From Desertimonas sp963772825 (lineage in GTDB: Bacteria; Actinomycetota; Acidimicrobiia; Acidimicrobiales; Ilumatobacteraceae), in the NCBI GenBank assembly GCA_963772825.1, contig CAVYYX010000015.1, positions 124,001 through 188,000 on the forward strand: a stretch of DNA of 64,000 nucleotides, written 5' to 3'. The translations under genes were made by a program, and so were the position numbers. How positions within the stretch are numbered: the first letter of the stretch is position 1; each line of letters opens with the position of its first letter. Of this stretch, positions 8,067 to 18,524 are shown piece by piece. The notes under the pieces are model-generated. The model worked only from the letters and a program-made list of their open reading frames with translations, searched no databases and was not told where the DNA came from.

Positions 8067-9341
8067 TCAGCCGACGTCGGTGAGCAGCAGGTCGTCGTAG
8101 GTCTCCCGGCGGACCACGACTCGAGCCGCGCCGCCTTCGACGAAGACGATGGCCGGTCGAGGCACCTTGTTGTAGTTGGAGCCCATCGAGTGCCCGTAGG
8201 CGCCGGTGACCGGGACGGCCAGCACGTCGCCGACGGCGATGTCCGTGGGCACGTCGGCTTCGAGGATCAGGATGTCGCCCGACTCACAGTGCTTGCCGAC
8301 GAGGCGAGCGCGAACGGGACGATCGGCGAGCGGGCTGCGCGGCAGCATCGCCTCATAGCCGCTCCCGTAGAGCACCGGCCGCGGGTTGTCGCTCATCCCA
8401 CCGTCGACGGCGATGTAGGTGCGCACGCCTGGAATCCGCTTGATCGTGCCGACCGTGTACAGCGTGACGGCCGCCCCGGCGACGAGGGCGCGGCCTGGCT
8501 CGACGCTGACCTCGCCGGTGACTCCTGCCGACCGGCAGGAGTCGAGCACCGCGGCTGCCCAGTCGCTGATCGACGGGGCGGACTCGCCGGCAACGTAGGC
8601 GACGCCGAGCCCGCCGCCGAGGACCAGCTCCGGAAGGCCGAACGGGGCGGCGAAGGAGGCCATCACGGAAGCGGCCTTGGCGAAGCTGTCGGAGACGAAG
8701 ACGTTCGAGCCGATGTGGCAGTGGAACCCGACGAGATTCACCGAGGACGATCGTTGCGCCCGGCGGGCCGCCCGCTCGGCGTCGCCGTTGGCGAGGTTGA
8801 ACCCGAACTTGGAGTCGTTCTGCCCGGTGGCGATGTAGGTGTGCGTGTGGGCATGCACACCCGGGGTGACGCGCAACAGCACGTCGGGAACAGCGAGCCC
8901 GTCACGATGCAGCGAATCGAGACGATCGAGCTCGTCGAAGCTGTCCACGACGATGCGCCGCACACGGGCGGTGATCGCCTGACGAAGCTCGTCGACGCTC
9001 TTGTTGTTGCCATGCATGATGCACGACGCGGCGGGGACGCCGGCGTCGAGCACGACGTGCAGTTCGCCACCGCTGGCGACGTCGAACAGCAGGCCTGCTT
9101 CGTGCGCCACCTTGACGAGCGCGCGACACAGGAACGCCTTGGTGGCGTAGATCACCCTGCCAGGCCCGAAGGCGGCGACCGCCTCACGGGCTCTCGTGCG
9201 GATGTGCTCGACGTCGTAGACGAACAGCGGGGTGCCGAACTGCGCCGCCAGCTCGACCAGCGAGCAGCCGCCGACGGACAACGAGCCGTCCGCTTCGACG
9301 ATCGCCGAGTCGGGCAGCAACCGGAACTCGATCGGCGCCAT
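8067..9341 (-). CDS. lysA: Diaminopimelate decarboxylase
   Basis: PLP enzyme that makes lysine from meso-diaminopimelate. 424 residues, normal length. The PLP lysine lies in VIYATKAFLCRAL (near residue 68), the His of the PLP face in VGFHCHIGSNVF, the Gly-rich phosphate loop in LVLGGGLGVAY, and the substrate/cofactor motif in VEPGRALVAGA and GKHCESGDIL. The ATG at 9341 gives MAPIEFRLLPD. It is downstream of argS on the same strand, as in most actinobacteria, but an insert with small convergent ORFs separates the two. Confidence 0.97.
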   Translation of the reverse strand: MAPIEFRLLPDSAIVEADGSLSVGGCSLVELAAQFGTPLFVYDVEHIRTRAREAVAAFGPGRVIYATKAFLCRALVKVAHEAGLLFDVASGGELHVVLDAGVPAASCIMHGNNKSVDELRQAITARVRRIVVDSFDELDRLDSLHRDGLAVPDVLLRVTPGVHAHTHTYIATGQNDSKFGFNLANGDAERAARRAQRSSSVNLVGFHCHIGSNVFVSDSFAKAASVMASFAAPFGLPELVLGGGLGVAYVAGESAPSISDWAAAVLDSCRSAGVTGEVSVEPGRALVAGAAVTLYTVGTIKRIPGVRTYIAVDGGMSDNPRPVLYGSGYEAMLPRSPLADRPVRARLVGKHCESGDILILEADVPTDIAVGDVLAVPVTGAYGHSMGSNYNKVPRPAIVFVEGGAARVVVRRETYDDLLLTDVG

Positions 9342-9454
9342 GAGCCAGCGAATCTACGGGCGCACGCCGGGCCGCGAAACCCGTTTGTATCACGGGACTG
9401 GTCCAGGGCATCATGATCGGTGCCTGAGACGAGCAGACGAAAGGAGGCACCAAC

Positions 9455-9577
9455 ATGTTGAAGACTGAAGCGCCGAAGCACGCGTTGAACGATCTCCGTG
9501 CGGTGCCCTTCGCCTGCACCGCGTGGCGCTCGCTCGGCGCTCGCCGCCGCGGCGGCCTCACTGCAGCTGACGGCTGA
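9455..9577 (+). CDS. Small ORF 1 (40 aa)
   Basis: ATG 9455 follows AAAGGAGG, an almost perfect ribosome site, at 7 nt spacing. The product begins MLKTEAPKHALNDLRAV and ends GGLTAADG. It is first of three short plus-strand ORFs between lysA and argS. No family was recognised. The strong ribosome site and the run of similar neighbours support translation; the sequence alone does not show a function. It could also be a leader peptide. Confidence 0.5.
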   Translation: MLKTEAPKHALNDLRAVPFACTAWRSLGARRRGGLTAADG

Positions 9578-9694
9578 CGCTTCGGCTCACGACTGCGCCG
9601 CAAACGGCGCTGTCCTCCGTTCCGCCCTGGCCAAACGGCCGGGTTCTCCGCGCGACCTCGCGCCCCCAACCAGCAACGACCAAGAAGGAATCCC

Positions 9695-9826
9695 ATGGAC
9701 CACCTCCATCCCCACCTGGCTCACGAATTCGTCAACCATCGAATGGACGAGATGCGTAAGTCAGCCGACGAGCACCGCAGGCGCCGCCAGGTGTCTCGAC
9801 GAGAACGACAACGACAGCGCCGCTAG
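9695..9826 (+). CDS. Small basic ORF 2 (43 aa)
   Basis: ATG 9695 follows AAGAAGGAA. The product starts MDHLHPHLAHEFVNHRMDEM and ends in an Arg-rich tail (VSRRERQRQRR). It resembles the next ORF in length, His-rich start, a central RM(D/E)xM(R)K segment and basic end, so the two may be diverged duplicates. Function unknown; short basic proteins of this kind occur singly or in series in actinobacteria. Confidence 0.55.
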   Translation: MDHLHPHLAHEFVNHRMDEMRKSADEHRRRRQVSRRERQRQRR

Positions 9827-9856
9827 CCGGCGCTCCAACCTCGAAGGAACCCGATC

Positions 9857-9991
9857 ATGCACCCGACAATTGCTTGTGACCTGGCCTTCCTCCACGTCCA
9901 TGCGCGCATCGAAGGGATGCGCAGGGCGGCGGGGGAAACCCGCATGCGGTACCAGGTCTACCACCGACCGTCGCGCCAGGGACGGCGTTAG
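9857..9991 (+). CDS. Small basic ORF 3 (44 aa)
   Basis: ATG 9857 follows GAAGGAA. The product starts MHPTIACDLAFLHVHARIEG and ends YHRPSRQGRR. It aligns loosely with ORF 2 (HP start, R-I/M-x-x-M-R core, Arg-rich end). The TAG at 9989-9991 is directly followed by a perfect hairpin, which could end its transcript. Function unknown. Confidence 0.55.
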   Translation: MHPTIACDLAFLHVHARIEGMRRAAGETRMRYQVYHRPSRQGRR

Positions 9992-9994
9992 CCC

Positions 9995-10031
9995 GACGCC
10001 CCCGAGCAGATCACATCTGCTCGGGGGCGTC
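9995..10031. terminator. Perfect 17-bp stem hairpin shared by small ORF 3 and argS
   Basis: GACGCCCCCGAGCAGAT (9995-10011) pairs exactly with 10015-10031 around a 3-nt loop. It is convergent: the small ORFs end at 9991 and argS ends at 10011, so the last argS codons (GIDAPEQM) and its stop lie within the stem. Suitable as a bidirectional terminator although it lacks a T-tract. Confidence 0.85.
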
Positions 10032-11735
10032 GATGCCGAGCAGTCCGAGGCCGTGGGCGAGCGTGCGCGCCGTCACGTCGCTGAGCGCCAAGCGGCTGAT
10101 GCGCAACTCGTCGCTCGGCGCCTTGAGCACCGGACAGTGCTCGTAGAAGACCGTGAAGTCGGTCGCCAACTCGTAGAGGTACGTACACAGGCGGTGCGGG
10201 CTGTAGCGGGCGGCCGCCTCGCGCAGCGCCGCCTCGTACCCGAGGAGCCGCATCACAAGCGCTCGCTCCTGCGGTTCGTCGACCACCATCGCCGCCCCTC
10301 GAGCGCTCTCGCGATCGATCCCGGCACGGCGGAACAGCGAACAGATCCGCGTGTGGGCGTACTGCAGATATGGCGCCGTGTTGCCGTCGAACGACAGCAT
10401 GCGATCCCAGTCGAAGGTGTAGTCGCGCACCCGATCGGTGGAGAGATCGGCGTACTTCAGCGCCCCCACGCCAACGGCGTGTCCGATCGCTCGGCGGAGC
10501 TCGGCCGGGAGGTCCGGATTCTTCTCGGCCACGACGGCAACCCCTCGTTCGATCGCCTCGTCGACGACGTCGTGGAGGGCCACCGGATCGCCGCTGCGGC
10601 TCCGCAGCATCTTGCCGTCGGTCCCGAGCACGTTCCCGAACGGCACGTGCACCGCCTCGGCCGGCGGCTGCAACCACCCGGCCATCGCGCTGACGGCGAA
10701 CACCATCTGGAAGTAGTGGGCCTGCGGTGCGCCGACGACGTAGACGAGGACCTCGGCCTTGACCCGCTCGAGGCGGTCGACGACGCATGCCAGGTCACTG
10801 GTGGCGTAGGTGAACGCCCCGGCGCTACTGCGCACGATGAGCGGCAAGGGATCGCCGTCGCGGTTGGTGAAGTCGGGCGGGAACACGACGAGCGCTCCGT
10901 CGGACTCGGTCAACAATCCGGCTGCGTCGAGGCGCTCGATCACCGTCGGCATGAGGTCCTCGTAGAAGCTCTCCCCCACCACGTCGTCGACCGTGAGCAG
11001 CACGCCGAGCTTGGCGTAGTCGTCCTGCCACTGCGCTTCGCTGAGCTCGACGAGTCGTTGCCACACGGCGATCGTGTCGGGTTCGCGGCGCTGCAAGGCG
11101 ACGACGCGCGCCCGCGCCCGTTCGGCAAAGTCGGGGTCGTCGGCGAACCGCGTCGTCGCCAGCTTGTACAACTCGCCGGTCTGGTCGAGATCGAGGTTGC
11201 CATCCGCCGCCGCGCCGACCTCCACGAGCTGCTCGATGAGCAAGCCGAACGGCCGTCCCCAGTCGCCGATGTGGTTCTCGCGGACGACGTCGTGGCCGAG
11301 GAAGCCGAGCATCCGAACCAACGCATCACCGATCACCGTGCTGCGCAGGTGTCCGATGTGCATCTCCTTGGCGACGTTCGGTGCCGAGTAGTCCACGAGG
11401 TAGCGCCGGCCGACGTCGGCGGCGATGCCGAGGCGGTCGTCGGTGGACACGTCACCGAGCATCGACGTGAGCAGTGACGCATCCACCGTCAGGTTGATGA
11501 AGCCGGGGCCGGCGATCTCCGGGGCTGCGATGCCGTCGAGGTCGGCGGCGGCGACAACGTCGGCGGCCACCTCTCGGGGGCTCCGGCCGAGCCGCTTGGC
11601 GAGCGCCAGCGCGCCGTTCGCTTGAGCGTCGGCGCGGTCCGACGGCCGAACGACGGGATCGACCCCCGATTCACCGGCAACCACCGCGAACGCCTCCGCC
11701 AATCGGTCGGTCAGCACTGCGAGGAGGTCGGCCAT
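10011..11735 (-). CDS. argS: Arginyl-tRNA synthetase
   Basis: Class I aminoacyl-tRNA synthetase that charges tRNA-Arg. The ATP motif HIGH occurs in NVAKEMHIGHLRST, the arginine pocket in GDWGRPFGLLIEQL, and the KMSKS-equivalent is reduced to GKMLRSRSG. A C-terminal DALR anticodon domain is seen (YAHTRICSLFR, then LYELATDFTVFYEHCPVL). Start ATG 11735 (MADLLAV) gives 574 residues, normal length; upstream codons are poor. Its start overlaps the divergent MetE-like ORF. It heads the argS-lysA-hom-thrC-rho block. Confidence 0.97.
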   Translation of the reverse strand: MADLLAVLTDRLAEAFAVVAGESGVDPVVRPSDRADAQANGALALAKRLGRSPREVAADVVAAADLDGIAAPEIAGPGFINLTVDASLLTSMLGDVSTDDRLGIAADVGRRYLVDYSAPNVAKEMHIGHLRSTVIGDALVRMLGFLGHDVVRENHIGDWGRPFGLLIEQLVEVGAAADGNLDLDQTGELYKLATTRFADDPDFAERARARVVALQRREPDTIAVWQRLVELSEAQWQDDYAKLGVLLTVDDVVGESFYEDLMPTVIERLDAAGLLTESDGALVVFPPDFTNRDGDPLPLIVRSSAGAFTYATSDLACVVDRLERVKAEVLVYVVGAPQAHYFQMVFAVSAMAGWLQPPAEAVHVPFGNVLGTDGKMLRSRSGDPVALHDVVDEAIERGVAVVAEKNPDLPAELRRAIGHAVGVGALKYADLSTDRVRDYTFDWDRMLSFDGNTAPYLQYAHTRICSLFRRAGIDRESARGAAMVVDEPQERALVMRLLGYEAALREAAARYSPHRLCTYLYELATDFTVFYEHCPVLKAPSDELRISRLALSDVTARTLAHGLGLLGIDAPEQM

Positions 11736-12867
11736 GGGAGGACCATTGTGGCGTGGTGATCGACGTCTCACGAACCGGCGAACTGCTGTCCGCCCTCTGC
11801 TACGTTGCCCGGCCATCGGGCACACGTCGATCGCACCACTGCTGCCGACCTCACTCGTCGGCTCCTACGCTCAACCGGATTGGCTCATCGACCGCGCCAA
11901 GCTGGCGGGCCGCTTCCCACCTCGGGTGCGCGCCACCGAGCTCTGGCGAGTGGCCCCGGAATGGCTCGAACAAGCTCAGGATGACGCCACCATCCTGGCG
12001 ATCGTCGACCAGGAACGCGCCGGCCTCGACATCATCACCGACGGGGAGATGCGCCGGGAGAGCTACTCGAATCGATTCGCCACGGCCCTCGAAGGGGTCG
12101 ACGTCGACAACCCCGGGACGGCCCTCGACCGCAGCGGCCATCCCAACCCGGTGCCGCGCATCGTCGGCAAGGTCCGCCGCAAGCACGCCGTGCAGGTTCG
12201 TGACCTGGAGTTCCTGCTGGCGCACACCGACCGCACGGTGAAGATCACCGTGCCTGGACCATTCACCATGTCGCAGCAGGCTCAGAACGATCACTACGAC
12301 AACGAAACCGAGCTGGCCCTCGACTACGCCGCGGCGGTGAACGAGGAGATCCTCGACCTGTTCGCGGCAGGCGCCGACATCGTGCAGATCGACGAGCCGT
12401 ACCTGCAGGCGCGCCCCGACAAGGCCCGCGAGTTCGGGCTGACGGCACTGGCGCGGGCGGTCGACGGCGTCACCGGGACCACCGTCGTGCACCTCTGCTT
12501 CGGCTACGCGGCGATCATCCACGAGCGCCCTGCCGGATACTCGTTCCTCCCCGAGCTGGCCGCCGCCGACGTCGATCAGATCTCGATCGAGACGGCCCAG
12601 TCGAACCTCGACACGGCCGTGCTCGAGTCGCTTCCCGGCAAGACGATCCTCGTCGGGGTGCTCGACCTCAGCGACAACACCGTCGAGACGGCCGAGGTCG
12701 TCGCCCAACGCATCCGCCGGGCGCTCCCTCACGTGCCGGCTGAACGGATCGTCGTGGCACCCGACTGCGGCATGAAGTACCTGCCCCGCGACGTCGCCTT
12801 CGGCAAGCTGCAAGCGATGGCTGCCGGCGCCGCGCTGGTCCGCGCCGAGGTGGCGTCGGCGCCGTAG
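11734..12867 (+). CDS. MetE C-terminal-domain-like methyltransferase
   Basis: Stand-alone relative of the catalytic C-terminal domain of cobalamin-independent methionine synthase. Similarity begins at LPTSLVGSYAQPDWLIDRA (about 11845) and includes DGEMRRESYSNRF, TVPGPFTMSQQ, VQIDEPYLQARPDKA, VHLCFGYAA and VVAPDCGMKYLPR, the last carrying a zinc-ligand Cys as does HLCFGY. ATG 11734 is the longest start but overlaps the argS start; the true start is probably within the first 35 codons. These short MetE-like proteins use varied methyl donors, so the substrate is open. Divergent from argS. Confidence 0.85.
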   Translation: MGGPLWRGDRRLTNRRTAVRPLLRCPAIGHTSIAPLLPTSLVGSYAQPDWLIDRAKLAGRFPPRVRATELWRVAPEWLEQAQDDATILAIVDQERAGLDIITDGEMRRESYSNRFATALEGVDVDNPGTALDRSGHPNPVPRIVGKVRRKHAVQVRDLEFLLAHTDRTVKITVPGPFTMSQQAQNDHYDNETELALDYAAAVNEEILDLFAAGADIVQIDEPYLQARPDKAREFGLTALARAVDGVTGTTVVHLCFGYAAIIHERPAGYSFLPELAAADVDQISIETAQSNLDTAVLESLPGKTILVGVLDLSDNTVETAEVVAQRIRRALPHVPAERIVVAPDCGMKYLPRDVAFGKLQAMAAGAALVRAEVASAP

Positions 12868-12882
12868 CGATCGGACGACTCG

Positions 12883-14115
12883 GTGGTCGACGAGTGGCGG
12901 GACTTCGGTCTCCGGACGATGCCGTCGATGTCGGCTCGCGTGCAGGTCGACGACCCGCCACCGCCGATCCGCGACATCGTCGACGAACGCGCAGCCGAGC
13001 TGCAGCGCCCGTTCAGCGGTGTCACCACCGACGGCGTCGTGCGCACCGGCCTGCGCTCGCTCGGCGGTCCGCCCGTCAGCACCCGACCGATCCTCGACGC
13101 GACGCTCTCCTTCCTCGAAGCGCTGACCCCCGAACAACGGACCCGCTGTTCGTGGCCGATGGACGCCGCCGAGTGGCGAATGTGGATCAACGTCCACATG
13201 AACCACTTCCGTCATGGCCTGCTGCTCGAGGACCTCGCCCCGCCCGTGCGTCAGCTGGCCCTCGGGATCCTGCGGGCGACGCTGTCGGCGCGTGGCTACC
13301 ACCAGGCCCGCTCGATCATGCGACTGAATGAGCTGCTCGCAGAGTTGACCGGTGACCACGAGGCGTTCGGCGAGTGGCCGTACTTCCTGTCGATCTTCGG
13401 GACACCGAGCGGCGACGAGCCGTGGGGCTGGCAGATCGACGGCCACCACCTGTGCGTGAACACCGTCGTGTTCGACGGTCGGATCGTGATGACCCCGGCG
13501 TTCATGGGTGCCGAGCCCCGACGCGTTGCCCACGGCGCGCTCGCCGGGACCTCGCTGTTCGATCCCGAGGAGCAACTCGGCCTCGACCTGATCCGCTCGT
13601 TCGACTCCGCCCAGCGGAATCGGGCGACCATCTACCCGTCGATCCATCCCGACGACATCCCCACCCACCTGCAGAACCTGTTCGACGGTCGCATGCAGGC
13701 CGGGGCGTTCCACGACAACCTCGTTGCTCCGTATCAAGGGGTCGCCGGTCTCGACCTGAGCGATGCCCAGCGCCGCCTGCTGCTCGACCTCGTCGGCACG
13801 TACGTGGGATGGGCCGGCGACGAGCACGCCGCGGCGAAGCTGAGCGAGGTTGCGTCGCACCTCGACGAGACGTGGTTCTCGTGGTACGGCGGAACGAGCG
13901 ACGACTCGCCGTTCTACTACCGGGTGCACAGTCCGGTCGTGCTCGTCGAGTTCGATCATCACCCCGGGGTCGTGTTCGACAACGACGCGCCGTCCCGCCT
14001 CCACGTGCACACCGTCGTCCGCACGCCGCACGGCGGCGACTACGGCGCCGATCTCCTGGCTCAGCACCACGAGCGGTTCGACCACCGCCACGGGGATCAC
14101 CGAGCGTCGCACTGA
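12883..14115 (+). CDS. DUF3500 family protein
   Basis: 410 residues from GTG 12883. Characteristic segments of the DUF3500 family are present: YFLSIFGTPSGDEPWGWQID, GHHLCVNTVVFDGRIVMTPAFMG (split here), FYYRVHSPVVLVEFDHHPG and HVHTVVRTPHGGDYG at the C-terminus. No signal peptide is seen. It follows the MetE-like gene by 15 nt on the same strand, so they may share a transcript. The biochemical role of DUF3500 is not known. Confidence 0.85.
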   Translation: MVDEWRDFGLRTMPSMSARVQVDDPPPPIRDIVDERAAELQRPFSGVTTDGVVRTGLRSLGGPPVSTRPILDATLSFLEALTPEQRTRCSWPMDAAEWRMWINVHMNHFRHGLLLEDLAPPVRQLALGILRATLSARGYHQARSIMRLNELLAELTGDHEAFGEWPYFLSIFGTPSGDEPWGWQIDGHHLCVNTVVFDGRIVMTPAFMGAEPRRVAHGALAGTSLFDPEEQLGLDLIRSFDSAQRNRATIYPSIHPDDIPTHLQNLFDGRMQAGAFHDNLVAPYQGVAGLDLSDAQRRLLLDLVGTYVGWAGDEHAAAKLSEVASHLDETWFSWYGGTSDDSPFYYRVHSPVVLVEFDHHPGVVFDNDAPSRLHVHTVVRTPHGGDYGADLLAQHHERFDHRHGDHRASH

Positions 14116-14134
14116 TCGGCGCCGCCAAGCGCGC

Positions 14135-15040
14135 TCAGGATTCCGGTATCGGATACTCGTCGGCGTTGCGCACCCACCCGGGGCGCTGCGAGAAGTCGAG
14201 GCGCGGCGGTGCGAACACGTCGATCAGCCAGTGGTGCATCTCACCGACGGCTTGGCTCGTGTGGATCAGCGGCGGGGGGATCACCACGACTGCTGGGGCG
14301 ACGCAGTGGCGATGCTCGTCATCGCGCCACGCTGTCGAATCCGCCGTCCAGGCGACCCGCAAGTGATGCACGTAGTCACCGTGGATCTGCAGCGAGACCT
14401 GTTCGAAGTCGTCGTGGTGGTGCGGGGACAGCTTCGTCGGATCACGCGGCCGGTCGTCCTCGGCGAGCACGTTGACCATCACCGTCGAAGATCGGAAGAT
14501 GCGACCGAATCGCCCTTCCTCGATCGGATGCTCGGAGAGTCGGTACACCCTCACTCGTCCCCCTGCCGGCGGATCCGGCCAGGCGATGAACTCGGCGACG
14601 TTGCCGTCGGGCTCGGAGTACTCGTCGGAGTTCGAGCAGCGAGCTGCCAGCGTCGGTGCGGTGCACGACGCGACCAGGCGAACGATCGTGCCGCCGCCGA
14701 GCACGCGAACCGTCGAGGGTCCCGGCGGGACGATCACCACCGCCGGTTCGCGGACGACCTCGTCGCCTGACGAGTGCTCGACGCTGACTTCGGCACCGTC
14801 GAGCACGAGCATCGTCGACTCCCCCTCGACTCCCTCGACGACGAGATCGTCACCAGGTTGCGCCTCCGTGTAGGCGACGACCAATGACTGGCTACGAGTC
14901 CACCACGTCAGGCTCCCGTGGGTGTGAACCTCGTCGGCCGCCGAGTTGCCGAGCTCTCGACAAGACACCTCACGCGGCACTCCCGTCGCCGGCCCGGCGT
15001 TGACAAGCTGGGTGCGCAGGTCGCTCGGATCGTAGGGCAC
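14135..15040 (-). CDS. Two-domain cupin protein
   Basis: 301 residues. The C-terminal cupin has LSPHHHDDFEQVSLQIHG, a metal-site pattern (HHHxxxxE), with the matching His in PPLIHTSQAVGEMHHW. The N-terminal half (DEVHTHGSLTWW, VVIVPPGPSTVRVL) forms a second, weaker cupin. It lies convergent with the DUF3500 gene, 19 nt apart. Substrate unknown; related bicupins act as dioxygenases, isomerases or ligand sensors. Confidence 0.7.
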   Translation of the reverse strand: MPYDPSDLRTQLVNAGPATGVPREVSCRELGNSAADEVHTHGSLTWWTRSQSLVVAYTEAQPGDDLVVEGVEGESTMLVLDGAEVSVEHSSGDEVVREPAVVIVPPGPSTVRVLGGGTIVRLVASCTAPTLAARCSNSDEYSEPDGNVAEFIAWPDPPAGGRVRVYRLSEHPIEEGRFGRIFRSSTVMVNVLAEDDRPRDPTKLSPHHHDDFEQVSLQIHGDYVHHLRVAWTADSTAWRDDEHRHCVAPAVVVIPPPLIHTSQAVGEMHHWLIDVFAPPRLDFSQRPGWVRNADEYPIPES

Positions 15041-15082
15041 TCCGCCATCGTGCCACCTGGCGCACCTTCCCGTCGCGTGCGA

Positions 15083-17469
<2,387 letters not shown>

Positions 17470-17473
<4 letters not shown>

Positions 17474-17868
17474 GCCTGGGCGATGCGCACGAGGTTGCCC
17501 GACGGGTCGCGGAACGCGCAGTCGCGCGCTCCCCAGGGCTGGGTCGCCGGCTCCTGGAGGACCTCGGCGCCCGATGCCCGGACCTTCTCGAACGTGGCGT
17601 CGAGGTCGTCGGCGCGGAAGATCGCGGCCTGCAGCGACCCTTGCGCCACGAGGGCCTGGAGGGCGTCGCCCTCGGCCTGCGAGCGGCCGCCGTGCGGCTG
17701 GGACAGGACGATGTCGACGGCCTGCCCCGGGGCACCGACGGTGACCCAGCGGAAGCCCTCGGACGAAACGTCGGCGCGGACCTCGAGGCCCAGCGCGTCG
17801 CGGTAGAAACCGAGCGCCTCGTCGGGGTCGTTGACGGGGATGAACATGGTGGAGATGGAAACTGTCAT
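17470..17868 (-). CDS. VOC (glyoxalase/bleomycin-resistance) family protein
   Basis: 132 residues from ATG 17868 (MTVSISTMFIPVNDPDEAL). The paired beta-alpha-beta-beta-beta units are seen as ALGFYRDALGLEVRADVSSE and FRADDLDATFEKVRASGAEV, ending WGARDCAFRDPSGNLVRIAQ. The start overlaps the AraC stop as ATGA and the stop overlaps the UvrA-like GTG, so the three genes are coupled. Such proteins bind metals or drugs; the ligand is not evident. Confidence 0.88.
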
Positions 17869-18344
17869 GAGACGACCGTACGGGCGTCGACCCGTCGCTT
17901 GCTTCTCCGATCCTGCTCGGTGCCGGCGGCACGCGTCGCCTTGATCGTGGTGCGCCGCGGCCGAGTCGCGACCTTGCTCACGCACGCGGGCACGATCTCC
18001 ATCCCGCGATGGTCACGCCTGCGGTACTCCGATGGCATCACGCCGACGATCTCCGTGAAGCGCGAACTGAACGAGCCGAGCGACGTACAACCGACCGCGA
18101 AGCAAGTGTCGGTGACCGACTTCCCTTGACGCAACAGGGCCTTGGCCCGTTCGATGCGCCGGGTCATGAGGTAGGAGTACGGCGTCTCGCCGTAGGCCGC
18201 CCGGAACTTGCGCGAGAAGTGGGCCGGCGACATCAGCGCAGTGCGCGCCATCGCGGGGACGTCGAGGGGCTGGGCGTAGTCGCGGTCCATCAGGTCGCGC
18301 GCCCGGCGAAGGTAGACGAGATCGGCGATCTCCTCGGGCGTCAC
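17865..18344 (-). CDS. AraC-family regulator, DNA-binding domain only
   Basis: 159 residues. Two helix-turn-helix motifs fill residues 20-115 (DVPAMARTALMSPAHFSRKF and GKSVTDTCFAVGCTSLGSFS, with the hallmark FTEIVGVMPSEYRR). There is no N-terminal sensor domain; a basic tail follows. It is first in the operon with the VOC protein and the UvrA-like ATPase and probably controls it, in the manner of MarA/SoxS-like small regulators. Ligand sensing might be done by the VOC partner. Confidence 0.88.
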   Translation of the reverse strand: MTPEEIADLVYLRRARDLMDRDYAQPLDVPAMARTALMSPAHFSRKFRAAYGETPYSYLMTRRIERAKALLRQGKSVTDTCFAVGCTSLGSFSSRFTEIVGVMPSEYRRRDHRGMEIVPACVSKVATRPRRTTIKATRAAGTEQDRRSKRRVDARTVVS

Positions 18345-18377
18345 CCCGGCGACGGTACCCGACCGATCAGAAGCTCA

Positions 18378-18423
18378 CCGATGGGTGTTTAGGGGACCGA
18401 ACCGTCCCCTGAGCACCCATCGG
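18378..18423. terminator. 46-bp palindrome (copy 2)
   Basis: Near-identical to 8014-8059: arms begin CCGATGGGTGTTTAGGGGAC (18378-18397) and end GTCCCCTGAGCACCCATCGG (18404-18423) around a 6-nt loop. It lies between the divergent starts of the AraC gene (18344) and the ArsR fusion (18525), where no transcript needs to end. That position favours a dispersed palindromic repeat over a plain terminator. Confidence 0.8.
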
Positions 18424-18469
18424 TCGATGAGCGCTCGATGGTCCTGTCGGCCGCCTCCTTGCTGATTCG

Positions 18470-18501
18470 AGAAATACATCAATTTGACTTGATCTATTTC
18501 T
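18470..18501 (+). promoter_or_regulatory. Putative ArsR-type operator/promoter
   Basis: AGAAATACATCAA (18470-18482) and TTGATCTATTTCT (18489-18501) form an inverted repeat with 12 of 13 positions matching, spaced by TTTGAC. It is AT-rich in a GC-rich genome, 23 bp before the GTG start of the ArsR fusion, and includes TTGACT, which may be a -35 box. Such palindromes with ATCAA half-sites are usual for ArsR/SmtB repressors, so autoregulation is likely. Confidence 0.75.
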
Positions 18502-18524
18502 CATGGCGGGGTACGGTTGACCCT

